Positions 61,075 through 64,000 of a stretch of DNA of 64,000 nucleotides are shown here, in pieces (the first letter of the stretch is position 1; every line of letters begins with the position of its first letter). Both the position numbers and the translations under genes were made by a program. This DNA comes from CAKZSB01 sp964573105 (lineage in GTDB: Bacteria; Pseudomonadota; Gammaproteobacteria; Granulosicoccales; Granulosicoccaceae). The notes beneath the pieces are model-generated. The model had not been told where the DNA came from and did not search any database. It was given only the letters and a program-made list of their open reading frames with translations. Location of the stretch: assembly GCA_964573105.1 (NCBI GenBank), contig CAZNIS010000006.1:88973-152972 (forward strand). The letters are read 5' to 3'.

Positions 61075-64000
61075 ATGCTCCACGTTTATCACAGTAATCG
61101 CCTCGAAGCACTGTTTGTGCTGTTGTGTTCGCTACGCGAATCACAGCCGCCAGCCGATCCGCTCGCGCCTGAAACCATACTCGTCGCCAACCCGGGCATC
61201 GGGCGCTGGCTGAATTTTCAGATCGCCGATCGTGCCGGTATCGCCGCCAATATCGACTACGCACTGCCGGCCACGTTTGTCTGGAGCCTGTATCGCGACT
61301 GCCTGGAAAACGTGCCGGAACACTCCGCCTTCGAGCGCAACGCGCTGCGCATGCGGGTGCTCGGTGAGCTCACGGCAATCGATACCAGTACCGATAAACT
61401 CTGGGCACCATTGCAACGCTATGCCGCAGACACCGGCAGCATCGGCGATACCAAACGCGTGCAACTGGCATCGCGAATCGCCGACGTCTTCGATCAATAC
61501 CTCGTCTACCGTCCGCAGATGTTGCTTGAGTGGGAGCAGGGCGTTGACACCATCCCCGGCAACGATCCGGCCCAACGCTGGCAGCCCGCGTTGTGGCGGC
61601 GTCTGATCGAATCCATCGATGAGCCGCATCGCGCGGCCTTGTGGCAGCGTTTTTGTACCGCGGCTGACAAAGGCGACATCGCGCCCGAGCGCGTACCCGC
61701 CCGGTTGCATCTGTTCAACGTTGGCCTGTTGCCGCCCAGCACGCTGGATGTGCTGGTGCGACTGGCGCGCATGGACAATAACGATGATCGCGTGTCGCTG
61801 TATTTTTTAAATCCCGCGATCGACTACTGGGCCGATCTGCTCGATATGCGCCGCGCCGCGCGTGAGCGTCTGAAACTTGCCAACGTCGCCGAGCCACTGG
61901 CCGATGACCAGATCGGCAATCCGCTGTTGAGTTCCCTCGGCGGCAGCGGCCGCACACTGATGAAACTGCTCGGCGATCGCAGCGAGTGGGTACACGACGA
62001 ACAATTCTTCTTGCCAGCAGCCGAATCGAATCTGCTCGCAGCGGTGCAACGCGATCTGTTGCATCCGTTTGACAATGCGGCAGAGACTGGTGCTCCTGCG
62101 ACTGCCAGTGGCGCGGCATCGAGCACGGGCGATGGCAGCATACAGATGCATCAGTGCTACAGCCCGATGCGCGAAGTACAGGCGCTGCACGATCAACTGC
62201 TCGATCGATTCAATGCCGACGAATCCTTAACCCCTGCTGATGTCATCGTCATGGTGCCGGACATCAATCGCTATGCGCCGGTGATCGAAGCGGTCTTTGG
62301 CAGCATAGGCACCGAGCCCGACAGCCCGTCTCGCACACGGTTTATTCCGTGGTCGATCGCCGATCGCGCGCTGGTACAGGTATCGCGAGTCGTCGCCGTG
62401 GTGCAGCGTTTGTTTGACTTACCCGGCTTTGAGTTTGAAGCCAGCGGCGTGCTGGGCTTTGCAACCGAGCCCGCCATCGCACGTCGCTTTGGCTTTGATG
62501 ACAACGCGCTGAAAACCATCGCGCAATGGTTGTGCGATGCCGGTATTCGACGCACGCTCGCCGGTGAGCACAGCCAACTGTTGCAGCAGACGGAACCCGC
62601 GCTGCACAGTTGGGATTTTGGCCTGCGCCGCCTGCTGCTCGCGCGCGCAATGCCGGCCGATAGTGGCGCCGTCGGCGAGACACTGCCCTGCATACCGATC
62701 GATGGTCAGCAGGCAGAGCTATTGAGTCAGTTACTCAACCTGTTGCAGGCACTGGCAGACACTCAAACACGGCTCAAGCAATCGCGCACCGTATCTGACT
62801 GGGTCGATATCATCTCCGATATGATCGGGCGCTTTTTTTTGCCCGACGAGGAAGAGGCCGATGCCCTGTCGCAGTTGCGCGAACTGCTGGTCGATCTTGA
62901 AACCCAGGCCGCGCGTGCAGCGGTCAGCGATGCAATCAGTCATGCCACATTCGCAGAAATTTTTCGCGATACACTGGCTGGTGCGCAACGCAAGAACCAT
63001 CGCTACCTGACCGGTCGCGTCACCTTCAGTTCAATGGTGCCATTGCGGTCGGTGCCGTTTCGTGTGGTCTGCATGCTGGGGCTGAACGATGGTGACTTTC
63101 CACGCCAGCGCCCAAGCCCGGGCTTTGATTTAATTGGCCAGCAACCACAGCTGGGTGATCGTTCCGTGCGCGATGATGATCGCTATCTGTTTCTCGAAGC
63201 GTTGCTGTCAGCGCGTGATGAGCTTTATCTGTCATGGATTTATCGCGATGTGGCAGACAACAGCGTGCGCGAACCGTCGGTGCTGGTGTCCGAATTACGT
63301 GACTACCTGGCGCTGCGTCATCCGCACACCCCGGTGCGCAGCATCGAGCACCCGCTGCAGCCGTTCTCGGTATCCTTGTTCGATTCGGATCAGCCAGCCC
63401 TGCATACCTTTGCCGGCGAGTGGGCTCCACCAGCCCAGACCCCCGATCTCGTTCAACTGGCCGAGACGCCACTGCAGGCACCTGCGGAAGGGCAGATCTC
63501 AATGGCCGACTTGCAGCGCTTTTGGCATCAGCCGGTAGACTGGTATTGTCGTCGAGTACTGCGCGTGTCGCTATGGCGTGATGAACAGGAACCGGAAGAT
63601 GCAGAACCGTTTGCGCTCGACGCGCTCGCAAACTATCAGCTGCGCGGTGATCTGATCGAAACCATGCTGGCGCAATCGAACATCGATCAACAGGCAGCGC
63701 ACGAATGGATGAAGAGGCGCGGCGTATTGCCACACGGTGGTCTGGGCGCGTTGTCGTTCGATGCAGTATTTGAAGAAGCGCGGGAACTTGTCGATCGTAT
63801 TCACGCACACCAGCTGACTCTGGCACCCGCTATCGATATCGATCTTGCGATTCACGATCAACAACTGCAGGGTCGATTGCAGGGTGGAGTTAACTGGCCC
63901 GATGGTCAAGCAGGTCTGTTGCATTATCACGCATCGAATCTACATGGCAGCCACGTCAGCGCCTGGTGGTTGTGTTATCTGATCGGCTCTGCCGCCGGTG
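61075..64000 (+). CDS. recC: exodeoxyribonuclease V gamma subunit, cut by window end
   Basis: About 975 residues visible, open at 64000 (E. coli RecC 1122). MLHVYHSNRLEALFVLL, ILVANPGIGRWLNFQIAD, RLHLFNVGLLPPSTLDVLV, RVTFSSMVPLRSVPFRVVCM and LNDGDFPRQRP are clear RecC motifs. It is the Chi-recognition subunit of RecBCD, which processes double-strand breaks. recB and recD would follow beyond the window. The start ATG 61075 fits the family. There is no stop or frameshift in the visible part. Confidence 0.94.
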   Translation, partial: MLHVYHSNRLEALFVLLCSLRESQPPADPLAPETILVANPGIGRWLNFQIADRAGIAANIDYALPATFVWSLYRDCLENVPEHSAFERNALRMRVLGELTAIDTSTDKLWAPLQRYAADTGSIGDTKRVQLASRIADVFDQYLVYRPQMLLEWEQGVDTIPGNDPAQRWQPALWRRLIESIDEPHRAALWQRFCTAADKGDIAPERVPARLHLFNVGLLPPSTLDVLVRLARMDNNDDRVSLYFLNPAIDYWADLLDMRRAARERLKLANVAEPLADDQIGNPLLSSLGGSGRTLMKLLGDRSEWVHDEQFFLPAAESNLLAAVQRDLLHPFDNAAETGAPATASGAASSTGDGSIQMHQCYSPMREVQALHDQLLDRFNADESLTPADVIVMVPDINRYAPVIEAVFGSIGTEPDSPSRTRFIPWSIADRALVQVSRVVAVVQRLFDLPGFEFEASGVLGFATEPAIARRFGFDDNALKTIAQWLCDAGIRRTLAGEHSQLLQQTEPALHSWDFGLRRLLLARAMPADSGAVGETLPCIPIDGQQAELLSQLLNLLQALADTQTRLKQSRTVSDWVDIISDMIGRFFLPDEEEADALSQLRELLVDLETQAARAAVSDAISHATFAEIFRDTLAGAQRKNHRYLTGRVTFSSMVPLRSVPFRVVCMLGLNDGDFPRQRPSPGFDLIGQQPQLGDRSVRDDDRYLFLEALLSARDELYLSWIYRDVADNSVREPSVLVSELRDYLALRHPHTPVRSIEHPLQPFSVSLFDSDQPALHTFAGEWAPPAQTPDLVQLAETPLQAPAEGQISMADLQRFWHQPVDWYCRRVLRVSLWRDEQEPEDAEPFALDALANYQLRGDLIETMLAQSNIDQQAAHEWMKRRGVLPHGGLGALSFDAVFEEARELVDRIHAHQLTLAPAIDIDLAIHDQQLQGRLQGGVNWPDGQAGLLHYHASNLHGSHVSAWWLCYLIGSAAG

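Noticed and set aside
1..64000. tRNA, rRNA, CRISPR arrays, insertion sequences with transposase, prophage genes
   Set aside because: None seen on reading both strands. No cloverleaf, repeat-spacer pattern or transposase motif was found, although weak tRNA-like folds cannot be excluded without a program.

Overview
The window looks like a draft (probably metagenome-assembled) contig from a marine-type gammaproteobacterium. The support is the proteobacterial housekeeping set (ilvIH-pssA, rimI-prfC, rapA, avtA, cpxRA, mltA, recC, flagellar rod/P-ring genes) and gammaproteobacterial synteny: a holD-position gene followed by rimI and prfC, and a qmcA/nfeD-type pair. I cannot name a genus. One run of 100 N at 60752-60851 is flanked by identical 55-base ends, so it is almost certainly an unresolved k-mer overlap and not missing sequence.

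Layout. 1-5.5 kb: two divergent alpha/beta hydrolases, a lipoprotein, pckA and a BepA-like M48 protease. 5.7-17 kb: ilvI-ilvH-pssA, a degenerate uracil-glycosylase-like protein in the holD position, rimI, prfC, an AraC-MGMT fusion, an orphan ParB, xthA and rapA. 17-26 kb: avtA, an MMPL/RND exporter, cpxRA with a CpxR box in front, mltA, and an SPFH/NfeD pair. 26.3-30.6 kb: a partly decayed sugar-acid (idonate/gluconate type) catabolic locus. Intact lactonase, idonate dehydrogenase and beta-hydroxyacid dehydrogenase genes lie among remnants of a LacI regulator, an ABC permease, a 2-hydroxyacid dehydrogenase and an SDR. 30.7-38.2 kb: a lipoprotein with a di-haem peroxidase, an SRPBCC-GyrI fusion, a large exported protein and an ABC-2 exporter. 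38.3-45.4 kb: a small membrane ORF, a glutamine-synthetase-family enzyme, a Csr/Rsm-type small RNA, a CaiB-type CoA-transferase, and a tight four-gene operon (hydrolase, 3-hydroxyacyl-CoA-dehydrogenase-like, hydrolase, opine-dehydrogenase-like) whose last gene has no canonical start codon. 45.5-53.7 kb: rhodanese, GNAT, aroD, a 1-kb AT-rich gene-poor stretch, a lipoprotein, an anti-sigma-like protein, an EamA exporter, an ABC exporter and a SirB1-like protein. 53.7-64 kb: a SelW-like selenoprotein read through an in-frame UGA, flgC-flgF-flgI, an acyl-CoA ligase, a b561/tri-haem cytochrome, Pth2, a small exported protein, and recC running off the end.

Three items matter most. (1) A 71-residue SelW/Rdx selenoprotein gene at 53966-53751 on the minus strand, with a CxxU motif, a perfect ribosome-binding site and a bacterial SECIS-like hairpin directly after the UGA. 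ORF callers split it. (2) An approximately 169-nt minus-strand RNA at 40117-39949 with seven GGA motifs, two exact CAGGATG repeats, GGA presented in hairpin loops and a strong terminator, i.e. a candidate CsrA/RsmA-sequestering RNA. (3) An opine-dehydrogenase-family gene whose Rossmann motif lies upstream of every ATG/GTG/TTG, implying an AUC start. The remnant genes at 26-30 kb record deletion and rearrangement of a carbohydrate locus.
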